Source: Bacillota bacterium
GTDB lineage: Bacteria > Bacillota > UBA4882 > JAAYXC01
Direction of reading: 5' to 3'
Assembly (NCBI GenBank): GCA_012516115.1
Contig: JAAYXC010000234.1
Location: 1 to 14,506, forward strand
Length of the DNA: 14,506 nucleotides
The position numbers and the translations under genes were made by a program. The number at the start of each line of letters is the position of its first letter. The first letter of the stretch is position 1. Positions 1-7,630 of the stretch are shown one piece after another. The notes under the pieces were generated by a model. The model was given only the letters and a program-made list of their open reading frames with translations. It made no database searches and was not told the DNA's origin.

Positions 1-1
1 C

Positions 2-190
2 TACAAGATTAAGACCCAACGGCTTTACCAGTGCGCTCAATGCCGTTTATCAGGCCTTAATTACCGTCGGCACGGTCATGGAAGCATAGCCATCTCCAAG
101 CCTACTTCGACGAGCAGGCCTTTCGGTTCAACCAGCGTTTCCGTCCCGAGAAACTCTTCAGCCGTACCCTGGCCGCCCGCCTGGACGGGC
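2..190 (+). pseudogene. IS1595-family transposase remnant, frameshifted and internally deleted
   Basis: Three short stretches in three reading frames resemble parts of an IS1595-type transposase. Frame 2 opens with YKIKTQRLYQCAQCR, a zinc-ribbon pattern. An extra T near position 47 moves the reading to frame 3, which continues YQALITVGTVME and stops. Frame 1 then resumes at about 85 with HSHLQAYFDEQAFRFNQRF, the C-terminal pattern of the family. The catalytic centre that should lie between these parts is missing, so the gene is dead. It is also cut by the left edge of the window. After about 190 the frame stays open to a stop at 343-345 but enters AT-rich sequence with no family resemblance. 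The family call rests on motif recall, not on a search. Confidence 0.6.
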
Positions 191-398
191 CCCTAGATAT
201 ATATTTCCACTATATGAAATATATTTTGGAATGTGATATTTATATTCTATGTTACTATCAAAAACTCCTTCTGGTTTTTGTAGGATCATCATTAACTAAG
301 ATTATCCAAATCATCCACGAAATCCAAGAAAGGAATGAAAAGTAGCTGCGCGAGTATGCCTTAGCTCAATGGAAGGTACAAGGAGAAGAACTGTAGCC
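191..398. other. AT-rich island with no recognisable gene
   Basis: This roughly 200-bp segment is sharply more AT-rich than the rest of the window. It holds two perfect short inverted repeats: a 9-bp pair at 199-207 and 216-224 (ATATATTTC/GAAATATAT, 8-nt spacer), and a 7-bp pair at 259-265 and 274-280 (CAAAAAC/GTTTTTG, 8-nt spacer). Frame 1 reads through it as a low-complexity peptide ending at 343-345, followed by a short in-frame segment, LREYALAQWKVQGEEL, ending at 394-396. That last piece could be the end of a lost transposon gene. I recognise no gene, RNA or promoter here. Confidence 0.5.
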
Positions 399-443
399 GC
401 CGGTGATAAAATGACCCAGTAGGGCCGGAATGAAATTGACCCA
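399..443 (+). repeat. Two imperfect 20-bp direct repeats, possible IS21-type element end
   Basis: Two 20-bp units at 399-418 and 424-443 match at 15 of 20 positions with a period of 25 bp. Both begin GCCGG and end TGACCCA. Tandem sites of the type (G)AAATTGACCCA are typical of the terminal transposase-binding repeats of IS21-family elements. That assignment comes from memory and was not checked by search. The repeats abut the truncated IS256-type fragment at about 449, so they probably mark the boundary of an element that inserted there and later decayed. No istA or istB reading frame survives in the window. Confidence 0.4.
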
Positions 444-448
444 CCCCC

Positions 449-830
449 TAGGAGGTTGTCCACGCAGGTTATCAAGGATATCTTGAACGCCGCTGTTCCG
501 CGGTTCGTTGAGGACGCTCAACTAGAACTTTGGCGGATTCGTGTTCGCCGATCCAGATGCCGAGGACGTCTCTTTTGCCATCCAGATCGACACCCAGGGC
601 CATGTAGGCGGCCTTCTTGACAATCTGGCCGTCCTGCCGCCGGACGTTGAAGTGGATGGCGTCCATGAATACGACGGCGTAGATTTGATGCAAAGACCGA
701 TTCTGCCATTCCTTGACGAGCGGCATGATCTTGTTGGTGATGTTGGAGATCAGGGTCGGGGACGCGTACAGATGGTCCTGGATTTCCCTACCAAATGCCA
801 ATATCCCCTCCCCTTTCAAAAAGACATCTA
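449..830 (-). pseudogene. IS256-family (mutator) transposase fragment
   Basis: The minus strand from 819 reads a central part of an IS256-type DDE transposase: REIQDHL, SPTLISNITNKIMPLVKEWQ, then VVFMDAIHF with the first catalytic Asp, KKAAYMALGVDLDGKRDVLG and WIGEHESAK. After ESAK an extra base shifts the frame. The shifted frame reads F-stop-LSVLNE where the family has FWLSVLNE, so TGG has become TAG. A second extra base follows before ITCVDNL, which carries the second catalytic Asp at 458-460. The N-terminal third is lost beyond about 830, and everything after the second Asp is lost where the possible IS21-type end begins. With two frameshifts, a nonsense change and both ends missing, it cannot be functional. 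Confidence 0.8.
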
Positions 831-884
831 CCGGCCCGCCTTCCCAGCCTCCATCCCGGGCAGACTATCCTCGGGTGATCCGCG

Positions 885-2405
885 ATGTCCCTCAAGACCT
901 TCCCGGATCTCGCGACCGCCCGGGAGAGGTGGCCGGAGGTCGTAGAGGCGATCGTACCCGAGACCATCCGTAGCCAGCGGTGGTTCAAGGGCCGCGAGGC
1001 CGGAGAAATGAAGATCGCCGATTTCGACCACGCCTTCCTCCCCTGGCCCGCGCACGAGGAACTGGCCGCCCTGGAGATCATCGAGGTGACGACGGAGGGG
1101 GGTAAAGAGGCCTATTTCCTTCCCCTCCTCCTTATGCCGGAACTACCCGGGATACCGGTCCTGGCCCGCCTGGAAGTGGGCGGCCGGGAATACGTTCTGG
1201 CCGAAGCCGCCCTCTCGCGGCGGTTCAACGCGGCCTTATTCACTGCCCTGGAACGCGGGGAAACCCTGGCGGGCAGAAACGGGGGATGCTTCGCCTTTCA
1301 CCCTCTCGCCCACCACGCCGTGCGGACGGTCAAGATCCTGGCCGCCGAGAGCACCAACACCGTGCTCCACCTGGGCCGGGATACGGTCTGCAAACTGATC
1401 CGCGCCGTGCGACCCGGACCTTCCCGGGCCGTAACCCTGGGAAAGGTGCTGGGAGGGTTACCGATCTTCCCCGCCCTCCACGGGCATCTCTCTTACGAAC
1501 GGGAGGAAGACCGGTTCGACCTGGCGCTCTGGCAGGACTTTCTGCCCAACCGGGGCAACCTCTGGGATTATTTTGTAAAAGGCCTCTCCTCCCTTCTCGA
1601 GGCCGCCGTCTCGCCGGGGCAAACGGTCGATCCCGGCGAACTCCTCGCCCTCTGGCTGGCCGACCGACGCTCCGAGTTGGGTCGGCTGGCGCACCTCACC
1701 GCCGTGCTCCACGCGGCCCTGGCCGGCCTGGAGAACCCCGCAGCGGCGCGAAAAGTCGATCCCCGGCCCATCGCCGAAAGGACCCTTGCCTATCTTACCC
1801 GCATCGCCGCGGCCGGTTTCCCGGCCCAACCGCCGGATCTCTGGCACCGCGCCTCAGAGCTCGCCCACCACCTCGCGGAACGGCTCGCCGGCCCCACCGC
1901 CACGGGCCGGGCCATAGAGACCCACGGCGATCTCCACCTCGGTCAGATCCTCATGACCGACGATGGTTATGTAGTCCTGGACCTGGAAGGTGAACCATTG
2001 GCGGAGGGGAAAACGGAGGTCTTTTATACCACACCCCTGCGCGATCTGGCCGGGCTGCTCCGCTCCTTCTCTTACGCCGGTATGGCGGCGCTTCTGGCCC
2101 TGCGCACCGCCGGGCCGCTGACGCCGACGGCCGACGCCACGGCCCGTTTCCTGGCCGAACGATTCGCCACCCGCGCCGGGGAGATCTTGACCCAGAAATA
2201 CCTGGTGGAGATAGCGCGCCTCGCGCCGGAACTCATCCCCGCCGAAACCACCGTCATAATGGATCTCCTCGATCTCTGCCGGCTCGAACGCGCCGCTTAC
2301 GAACTCCTCTACGAGCTAACCCACCGGCCGGCCTGGGCCGAGATCCCCGCCGCCGGCATCCGCGCCATCCTGGCCGCCCGGACCAACGCCGGGAGTCCGA
2401 TCTGA
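885..2405 (+). CDS. mak: Maltokinase-like protein (Mak/Pep2 family)
   Basis: A 506-residue kinase-fold protein predicted to phosphorylate maltose to maltose 1-phosphate with ATP, in the cytosol, feeding the TreS-Mak-GlgE route to alpha-glucan. The N-terminal cap carries RWFKG at residues 32-36, as in maltokinases (RWFGGK). Residues 155-173 resemble the nucleotide-binding segment (ESTNTV then VCKLIR). The catalytic loop is HGDLHLGQ at 347-354, the metal-binding motif is DLEGEP at 366-371, and PLRDLAGLLRSF at 384-395 is the family signature. About 500 residues fits stand-alone or TreS-fused maltokinases. ATG 885 is the first start after an in-frame stop at 876-878; GGTGATC at 874-880, close upstream, can pair with the 16S rRNA tail. 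The next gene starts one base after its stop and makes the same product by another route. A kinase for another sugar remains possible. Confidence 0.85.
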   Translation: MSLKTFPDLATARERWPEVVEAIVPETIRSQRWFKGREAGEMKIADFDHAFLPWPAHEELAALEIIEVTTEGGKEAYFLPLLLMPELPGIPVLARLEVGGREYVLAEAALSRRFNAALFTALERGETLAGRNGGCFAFHPLAHHAVRTVKILAAESTNTVLHLGRDTVCKLIRAVRPGPSRAVTLGKVLGGLPIFPALHGHLSYEREEDRFDLALWQDFLPNRGNLWDYFVKGLSSLLEAAVSPGQTVDPGELLALWLADRRSELGRLAHLTAVLHAALAGLENPAAARKVDPRPIAERTLAYLTRIAAAGFPAQPPDLWHRASELAHHLAERLAGPTATGRAIETHGDLHLGQILMTDDGYVVLDLEGEPLAEGKTEVFYTTPLRDLAGLLRSFSYAGMAALLALRTAGPLTPTADATARFLAERFATRAGEILTQKYLVEIARLAPELIPAETTVIMDLLDLCRLERAAYELLYELTHRPAWAEIPAAGIRAILAARTNAGSPI

Positions 2406-2406
2406 G

Positions 2407-3588
2407 ATGCCGATTCCCAGCGTCACCATCTTCACCCGGGAATACCCCCCCGATATCTACGGTGGGGCCGGGATCCATGTGCGCGAACTGGCCGCGGCCC
2501 TTCACCGTTTCACCACGGTGGAGGTCCGCTGTTTCGGTCCCCACGGGCCGGAAGGACCGGTGGCCGCCTGCGCCTTTTCTCCGGCCGGAAAAGCATGGCC
2601 CGAAGAGGCCGATCCCCGGGCCTTAAAGGTCCTCGATCCTCTTTTCGTCGATCTCCGGATGGCCTCCGTCCCGGTCCGGACGGACGTCGTCCATTGCCAT
2701 ACCTGGTATACCACCTTTGCCGGGTTCCTGGCGGGGACCCTCTACCGGAAACCCCTCGTCGTCACGCTCCACAGCCTCGAACCCCTCCGGCCGTGGAAAG
2801 AGGAGCAACTCGGCCCGGGCGGCTACCGGTTGAGCACCTGGATGGAAAAAATAGGTATTCTATCCGCCGACCTCGTCATCGCCGTCTCCGGGGCCATGCG
2901 GGAGGACCTCCTCCAGGTCTACCCCGTCCCGGCCGAAAAGGTCCGGGTCGTCCATAACGGCATCGACCCGGAACGTTTCCGGGCTACCGACGAAAAAGAC
3001 GCCCTGCGCCGGCGGGGGATAGAGGAACCCTACCTCCTCTTCGTGGGACGGATCTCGCGCCAGAAGGGGATCGACGTGCTCCTGGCCGCCGCTCCCCTCC
3101 TGCCGCCGGAAGTGACGGTCGTCATCTGCGCCGGGGCGGCCGATACGGAAGAACTGGCCGCCGCGATGCGGACCCGGGCCGGGAAGCTCCCCAACGTCCG
3201 CTGGTTGGAGGAGACCGTGCCCCATGGGGAACTCGTCCAGTTATACAGCCACGCGGCGGTCTTCGTCTGCCCGTCGCGTTATGAACCTTTCGGCCTTATT
3301 AACCTCGAGGCCATGGCCTGCGGCCGGCCGGTGGTGGCAAGCAACATCGGCGGCATCCCCGAGGTGGTGGCAGACGGCATTACCGGGCTCCTCGTCCCCC
3401 CCGAGGACCCGGGAGCGTTGGCCGCGGCCGTTAGAAGAATTCTCGCCGACCCGGGGAAGGCGGCGGGAATGGGCGCGGCCGGAAGAAGGCGGGTGGAGGA
3501 GGAGTTTACCTGGGAGAAGGTAGCCCGAAAGACGCTTGAGGTTTACGCGGAAGCGGTGGAGATCCACCGGCGGGTGAACGGCGATTAA
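2407..3588 (+). CDS. glgM: Alpha-maltose-1-phosphate synthase / GlgA-type GT4 glycosyltransferase
   Basis: A 393-residue GT-B fold, GT4-type enzyme predicted to join ADP-glucose to glucose 1-phosphate, giving maltose 1-phosphate for GlgE. The N-terminal domain opens with TREYPPDIYGGAGIHV (residues 10-25) and contains HCHTWYT (96-102) and HSLEPLRPWKEEQLGPGGY (122-140). These are hallmarks of the short 'Corynebacterium-type glycogen synthase' family now known as GlgM. The donor-binding domain has NGID (184-187), VGRISRQKG (213-221) and the EX7E motif EPFGLINLE (293-301). Length is normal for the family; classical GlgA is about 480. It starts one base after the maltokinase stop, so the two are probably co-transcribed and translationally coupled. 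No GlgE, TreS or branching enzyme lies in the window. If it acts as a glycogen synthase instead, it would extend glucan from ADP-glucose. Confidence 0.85.
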   Translation: MPIPSVTIFTREYPPDIYGGAGIHVRELAAALHRFTTVEVRCFGPHGPEGPVAACAFSPAGKAWPEEADPRALKVLDPLFVDLRMASVPVRTDVVHCHTWYTTFAGFLAGTLYRKPLVVTLHSLEPLRPWKEEQLGPGGYRLSTWMEKIGILSADLVIAVSGAMREDLLQVYPVPAEKVRVVHNGIDPERFRATDEKDALRRRGIEEPYLLFVGRISRQKGIDVLLAAAPLLPPEVTVVICAGAADTEELAAAMRTRAGKLPNVRWLEETVPHGELVQLYSHAAVFVCPSRYEPFGLINLEAMACGRPVVASNIGGIPEVVADGITGLLVPPEDPGALAAAVRRILADPGKAAGMGAAGRRRVEEEFTWEKVARKTLEVYAEAVEIHRRVNGD

Positions 3589-3635
3589 CTTATAACGCCG
3601 AAGGATTACCCTTTCACCCGGATTTTGAAGATGAA

Positions 3636-3697
3636 CTCACCCCCATGGCCCCCTCTCTTTGCCAAAGAGAGGGGACAGCCCGTATGGCGGGGGTGAG
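3636..3697. repeat. Nested 62-bp palindrome, REP/MITE-like and possible bidirectional terminator
   Basis: An outer perfect 9-bp inverted repeat, CTCACCCCC at 3636-3644 and GGGGGTGAG at 3689-3697, encloses an inner perfect 11-bp repeat, CCCCTCTCTTT at 3650-3660 and AAAGAGAGGGG at 3664-3674, with a 3-nt loop. It lies between the 3' ends of two convergent genes. GC-rich nested palindromes of this 'CTCACCCCC...CCCCTCTC...' type are common dispersed repeats in several bacterial groups. No long T-tract follows on either strand, so termination would depend on the hairpin alone. Only one copy is present in this window. Confidence 0.75.
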
Positions 3698-3717
3698 TAA
3701 AGAAAGATAATCAAACT

Positions 3718-5442
3718 TCATTCCCTCGGTCGGGCCGTTTTGGCCACCGCCTCGATGGCGTCCAGTTTCTCCTTTATTTCCGGATCGATCGCCTCCGGAG
3801 GAATATATTCGGCAAGGATATGATAATCACTCTTGGCGATTAGATTGGGCAACTCCAGGCGACGATAGAACAGATCAAAAAGACGGGCAAGAAATTCGTC
3901 GCTCGCCTTTACGTCATCCCACCAGGGATCGCGGGGATCCTGTAAGGCCAGACGCGGGACCAAGTCCTCCAGACATTCTTGCATCACCCTTCCGCGTTTT
4001 TCTGCCTCCGGTTTAAGAAAAATACCTCCCAAAGCGGTCTCGGCCGCCGACGCCTCGGCATAGGCAAGAAGGACTTGAGGTCGACAAAGGTAGTTTTCTA
4101 TCTCCCTCTTTTTCCACATAAGGATACGCAATCCCGTTTTTTCTTCATAGCTTTTTTCTTGTCGGTCGAAAATCCCTATTCCGATCAGATCCGGTTTGGC
4201 TTCCCGGAGCCCATAAAAATGCGTCCATGCCCTGGCGATATCGTTACCGACATAACAAACAAACGGCCGTTCCAAAAAGTCGACGACAGAATGACCACTA
4301 CGGCGGGCAAAAGCCTGAAGGATGGCCAGATCGGTGGAACCCTCGAGATAAAGGACCCATCCGGTCTGTTCGGCCTGGTAATAATCTTCAAACCCGATCT
4401 CCGCCAGCGCCTTCCGCAGCTGGCTACCCCGATCGGTTAAACGATGCGGCTTACCCACAAAGGCGATGACAAGGTCCCGCCCGGCCGCCTCGTTCAGGAT
4501 GACCTCGGAATGACTGGCGGCGATGATCTGGCTTCCAAGGTTCCGCGCCACCCTTGTAAGCAGTTGATAGATCTGTCGCTGGCGGATTATTTCCAGATGT
4601 GCATCGGGTTCGTCGAGAAGGAGAACCACGCCGGGATGGGTATACAGATAAGCCAAAAGAAGGAGAATCTGCTGAAGTCCCCGGCCGGCGGCGGAGATAT
4701 CAAGTTGTACCCCCCGTTCGCGATAACTCATGGTGATCTCGCCGCGTTCACGAATATAAATGGGGTCATTAAGCTTCACGCGAAAAAGTTCATAAATGCA
4801 CCGGCATATTTCTTCCCATTCCTCTTTTCTTTCTTCGGCAAGGCGAAGACAAAGATTTCGAAGTACTTGGGCCGTTTGACCCTCACCGATAAGAACATCC
4901 ACCCGACCCGGGTCCACTTTCGGCTCTACCGAGGCCAAGCCGGCCATGGGCGGTAGGAAGGCCATCCGGATTTCTTTGATTACCGATTGTTCCGGGAACA
5001 TGAACTCGCCGTTTTCATGGTGAATCGGCCGGCAGTAAAAAGACTCCTCGTTGGCATAATAGAACTCTAGACCACATTGCCAAGACCGGTTGTCGGTGAT
5101 CCCTTCGACGATAATTTGAATAAAAATGGACTGGGTTTCGGTCCGCCCGTTCACCCGGTCTACATCGCATACGCGTAGATCATGCCAGAGAAGTTTGGCA
5201 TCAGGAACGGGAACGCTTATCAGATCGCGACGGTTAATGGTCACCCCGGGCCGGTGTTTCGGAACGGTCTTGCCCCCCCGTTTTTCCAGCCACCGATGAA
5301 GCCCTAAATCCCAGAGGGCCAACGCCTGAAGGGCCGTGGTCTTACCCGAATTATTGGGGCCGATAAAGCCCACCGGATTTCCGAGTTCGATATCGACTTC
5401 ATCGAAACGCTTAAAGTTGCGGACGATGAGCCGGGTCAACAT
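3718..5442 (-). CDS. OLD-family ATPase/TOPRIM endonuclease, no partner gene in window
   Basis: A 574-residue protein with an N-terminal ABC/SMC-type ATPase and a C-terminal TOPRIM-like nuclease region, the arrangement of OLD (overcoming lysogenization defect) proteins. Visible are Walker A GPNNSGKT (28-35), the ABC signature SAAGRGLQQ (250-258), Walker B VVLLLDEPDAH (272-282) and the switch histidine in AASHS (308-312). The TOPRIM part begins at VLYLEGSTD (363-371) with the conserved Glu367, followed by GIFDRQEK (423-430) and KREIENYL (445-452). Where many relatives have DxD this protein reads D-R-Q, so the second acid is replaced or displaced. ATG 5442 has GGAGG eight bases upstream. No UvrD-like helicase or reverse transcriptase flanks it, so it is not a visible Gabija (GajAB) pair or retron. 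Its more AT-rich codons suggest transfer. A role in DNA repair or phage defence is inference. Confidence 0.8.
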   Translation of the reverse strand: MLTRLIVRNFKRFDEVDIELGNPVGFIGPNNSGKTTALQALALWDLGLHRWLEKRGGKTVPKHRPGVTINRRDLISVPVPDAKLLWHDLRVCDVDRVNGRTETQSIFIQIIVEGITDNRSWQCGLEFYYANEESFYCRPIHHENGEFMFPEQSVIKEIRMAFLPPMAGLASVEPKVDPGRVDVLIGEGQTAQVLRNLCLRLAEERKEEWEEICRCIYELFRVKLNDPIYIRERGEITMSYRERGVQLDISAAGRGLQQILLLLAYLYTHPGVVLLLDEPDAHLEIIRQRQIYQLLTRVARNLGSQIIAASHSEVILNEAAGRDLVIAFVGKPHRLTDRGSQLRKALAEIGFEDYYQAEQTGWVLYLEGSTDLAILQAFARRSGHSVVDFLERPFVCYVGNDIARAWTHFYGLREAKPDLIGIGIFDRQEKSYEEKTGLRILMWKKREIENYLCRPQVLLAYAEASAAETALGGIFLKPEAEKRGRVMQECLEDLVPRLALQDPRDPWWDDVKASDEFLARLFDLFYRRLELPNLIAKSDYHILAEYIPPEAIDPEIKEKLDAIEAVAKTARPRE

Positions 5443-5485
5443 GGTGTCGCCCTCCGTTTCCGAGCTTTGCTTGGTTTACAGTTTA

Positions 5486-5491
5486 ACCGGA
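5486..5491 (-). promoter_or_regulatory. Possible -10 box of the OLD-family gene
   Basis: The AT-rich 5443-5560 interval upstream of the OLD-family gene contains GATAAT on the minus strand (+ strand ATTATC), one mismatch from the -10 consensus. The sequence 17 bases further upstream is only a weak match to a -35 box. The gene is otherwise isolated between a terminator and a convergent gene, so it needs its own promoter, and this is the best candidate I see. Confidence 0.35.
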
Positions 5492-5561
5492 AAAATTATC
5501 TGTTTTTATTCTTCGCTAAAAGACCATTCCATCCTCTTACTAAACACCCCCCGTTTTCAAT

Positions 5562-5602
5562 AAAAAAAGCCCTTCTCCCCCGCTCCGCGGGAAAGAAAGG
5601 CT
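5562..5602 (-). terminator. Rho-independent terminator of the acyl-CoA dehydrogenase-Etf operon
   Basis: Read on the minus strand, a stem of about 15 pairs (AGCCTTTCTTTCCCGC against CGGGGGAGAAGGGCT, with a few G-U pairs) is followed at once by seven T residues. It starts 25 bases after the etfA stop codon. It would end the operon and insulate the downstream OLD-family gene. This is the strongest intrinsic terminator in the window. Confidence 0.9.
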
Positions 5603-5626
5603 GCTCGATCGAAGAGCCCCTAAGAT

Positions 5627-6817
5627 TTAAACCCTTACCACTTTAAGCTGCCTTATCATCTCCGGCAAGATCTCCAGGACGTCCCCGACCAGCCCGTAGG
5701 TGGCGACTTTGAAGATGGGCGCCTCGGGGTTCTTGTTGATGGCCACGATGATGTCGGAAGACTGCATTCCGGCCAGATGCTGCACCGCGCCGTGGATGCC
5801 GCAGGCGATATAGAGCTTCGGCCGGACGGTTTTGCCGGTCTGGCCCACCTGGTGGGGGTAGGAGATCCAACCGGCATCCACCACGGCCCGCGAGGCGCCG
5901 ACCGCGCCGCCTAAAAGCTCGGCCAGTTCCTCCACCATCCGGAGGTTCTTCGGGTCGCCGAGGCCGCGTCCCGCCGCCACGATCACATTGGCCTCGGTAA
6001 GGTTGACCTTCTCCCCTTCGGCCGGGAGAAACTCCAAGATCTTCGCCCGCAGGTCGAGCGCCTGGCCCGCCATCTCGACACGGCGTAATTCGCCCCGCCG
6101 GCCCGGATCCCGCGGGGGTACGGCGAAAACCCTCGGCCGGACCGTGGCCATCTGGGGCCGGTGGTTGGGGCAAAGGATGGTGGCCATGACGTTCCCGCCG
6201 AAGGCCGGTCGGGTCTGATGCAGATCGCCGGTGGCAGGGTCGACCTCCAGACCGGTACAGTCGGCGGTGAGGCCGGTCCCCAGCCTGGCCGCGACCCGCG
6301 GGGCCAGCGAACGACCGATAGCCGTCGCCCCGAGGAGGATGATGTTCGGCCTCTCCGCGCGGATCATCTCCGTTAAGACCGCCGCATACGGCCCCTCGAG
6401 AAATTCCCTTAAAAACGGTGCCTCGGCCAGGTAGACCAGGTCGGCACCGTGGGCGAAAAGCTCCTCGGCCAGAGATTCCACCTCGTGGCCGAGCAAAACG
6501 GCGGCCAGCGGTTGTCCGAGCTTCTCCGCCAGCTCCCGGCCCTTGCCCAAAAGCTCCAGGGCCACCCCGGCAAGGGTACCCCGGCGCTGCTCGGCGAAGA
6601 CCCAGACTCCGCGATAGGCGTTCTTATCCATCGCCGGCCCGGTCTCGCGGACCAGCTCGATGGCGCCGAACTTACAGACCGGCACGCAGGCCCCACAGAG
6701 GTTACAGGCCTCGCCGATGACCGCCTTCCGGTCGCGCACGCTGATGGCGCCGAAAGGGCAGGCCGGCACGCAAAGCTTGCATCCGACGCATTTCTCCGTT
6801 AAAACTGTAATGCTCAT
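5627..6817 (-). CDS. etfA: Electron transfer flavoprotein alpha subunit with N-terminal 2[4Fe-4S] ferredoxin domain
   Basis: A 396-residue EtfA with an added ferredoxin domain. Cysteines 10, 13, 16 and 20 (CxxCxxCxxxCP) and 38, 41, 44 and 48 form two [4Fe-4S] motifs. The C-terminal FAD-binding region spans about 313-385: VDAGW, QVGQTGKTV (322-330), GIHGAVQHLAGM (339-350) and DIIVAINKN. Ordinary EtfA is about 320 residues; the extra part is the ferredoxin. Such fusions occur in CarE of the caffeyl-CoA reductase complex and LctC of lactate dehydrogenase-Etf, both flavin-based electron-bifurcating (or confurcating) systems. It would pass electrons between the flavins, ferredoxin and the neighbouring dehydrogenase in the cytosol. 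ATG 6817 follows GGAGG with a 10-base spacer, and etfB ends 21 bases upstream. Bifurcation is inferred from architecture. Confidence 0.92.
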   Translation of the reverse strand: MSITVLTEKCVGCKLCVPACPFGAISVRDRKAVIGEACNLCGACVPVCKFGAIELVRETGPAMDKNAYRGVWVFAEQRRGTLAGVALELLGKGRELAEKLGQPLAAVLLGHEVESLAEELFAHGADLVYLAEAPFLREFLEGPYAAVLTEMIRAERPNIILLGATAIGRSLAPRVAARLGTGLTADCTGLEVDPATGDLHQTRPAFGGNVMATILCPNHRPQMATVRPRVFAVPPRDPGRRGELRRVEMAGQALDLRAKILEFLPAEGEKVNLTEANVIVAAGRGLGDPKNLRMVEELAELLGGAVGASRAVVDAGWISYPHQVGQTGKTVRPKLYIACGIHGAVQHLAGMQSSDIIVAINKNPEAPIFKVATYGLVGDVLEILPEMIRQLKVVRV

Positions 6818-6838
6818 GACGGCTTCTCCTCCGGTCTC

Positions 6839-7627
6839 TCAGGCCACGCCCAGGCCACGTAGTTTCTCGAGCAAAGCCGCGGCCTGCTCCGCCGGGCTCC
6901 CCTCGATCATTTCCGCCGTGGTCTCATGCTGGGGATAGAAGATCTTCCGTACCTGGGTGGGTGAACCGGTAAGGCCGATCCGTCCGGGGTCCACCTCCAG
7001 GTCGGCCGCGGTCCAGACCGGGATCTCGGCCTTCTTCGCCCGGAGCTGGCCTTTGATCCCGGGCAGACGCGGGACGTTGATCTCTTTGACCACCGTGAAA
7101 AGGGCCGGGAGGGAGACGGCGAGCCGCTCGTAACCGTCGTCGGTCATCCGCTCGACCACGATCTCCGAGGGCCCGATCTCGTTGATCTTCCGGATATAGG
7201 TCACATGCGGCCAGCCGAGGTTCTCGGCGATCTCCGGGCCCACCTGGGCCGTGTCCCCATCGACGGCCTGCTTGCCGCAGAGGACGAGGGAGACCTCGCC
7301 GATCTTCTCGATGGCCTTGGCCAAAGTATAGGCCGTGGCCAGGGTATCGGCGCCGGCGAAAGCGCGGTCCGAAAGGAGGACCGCCTCGTCGACCCCCATG
7401 GCGATGGCCTCGCGGAGGGCGTCGGCGGCCTGGGGCGGGCCCATGGAGAGGGCGACGACCGTGCCGCTACCGAGACGCTCCTTGATCCGCAGCGCCTCTT
7501 CGATGGCGTAAAGGTCGAAGGGGTTGACCTCGTTCGGGATCCCCTCGCGGATGAGGGTGTTCGTCGCGGGATTGATCTTGACCTCGGTCGTGGCCGGGAC
7601 CTGTTTGATGCAGACCGCGATCTTCAT
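6839..7627 (-). CDS. etfB: Electron transfer flavoprotein beta subunit
   Basis: A 262-residue EtfB that pairs with EtfA and carries a flavin (bifurcating forms bind FAD and NAD(H) here). It opens MKIAVCIKQVPAT, typical of the family, has NPFDLYAIEEALR (35-47), and carries the signature CGKQAVDGDTAQVGPEIAE (117-135). Full family length. ATG 7627 lies three bases after the acyl-CoA dehydrogenase stop, with GGAGG about nine bases upstream inside the end of that gene, so translation is likely coupled. The order dehydrogenase-etfB-etfA(ferredoxin) equals carC-carD-carE of Acetobacterium woodii. Confidence 0.95.
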   Translation of the reverse strand: MKIAVCIKQVPATTEVKINPATNTLIREGIPNEVNPFDLYAIEEALRIKERLGSGTVVALSMGPPQAADALREAIAMGVDEAVLLSDRAFAGADTLATAYTLAKAIEKIGEVSLVLCGKQAVDGDTAQVGPEIAENLGWPHVTYIRKINEIGPSEIVVERMTDDGYERLAVSLPALFTVVKEINVPRLPGIKGQLRAKKAEIPVWTAADLEVDPGRIGLTGSPTQVRKIFYPQHETTAEMIEGSPAEQAAALLEKLRGLGVA

Positions 7628-7630
7628 CCT

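Noticed and set aside
191..345. Coding continuation of the IS1595-like frame through the AT-rich island
   Set aside because: The frame stays open to 345, but composition changes abruptly and the peptide no longer resembles the family, so it is read-through of a broken end.
541..945. A 134-codon plus-strand open frame across the IS256 remnant
   Set aside because: It is antisense to recognisable IS256 sequence and continues out of frame into the maltokinase start.
1286..1993. A 235-codon plus-strand frame inside the maltokinase gene
   Set aside because: Arg/Pro-rich out-of-frame reading with no motif; the maltokinase motifs in the other frame are decisive.
3636..3697. CRISPR repeat or tRNA-like structure
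   Set aside because: There is a single unit with no spaced copies, and the nested stems do not form a cloverleaf.
3718..5442. Gabija (GajA) or retron-associated OLD assignment
   Set aside because: No UvrD/GajB-like helicase, reverse transcriptase or retron RNA is visible on either side, so only the general OLD family is supported.
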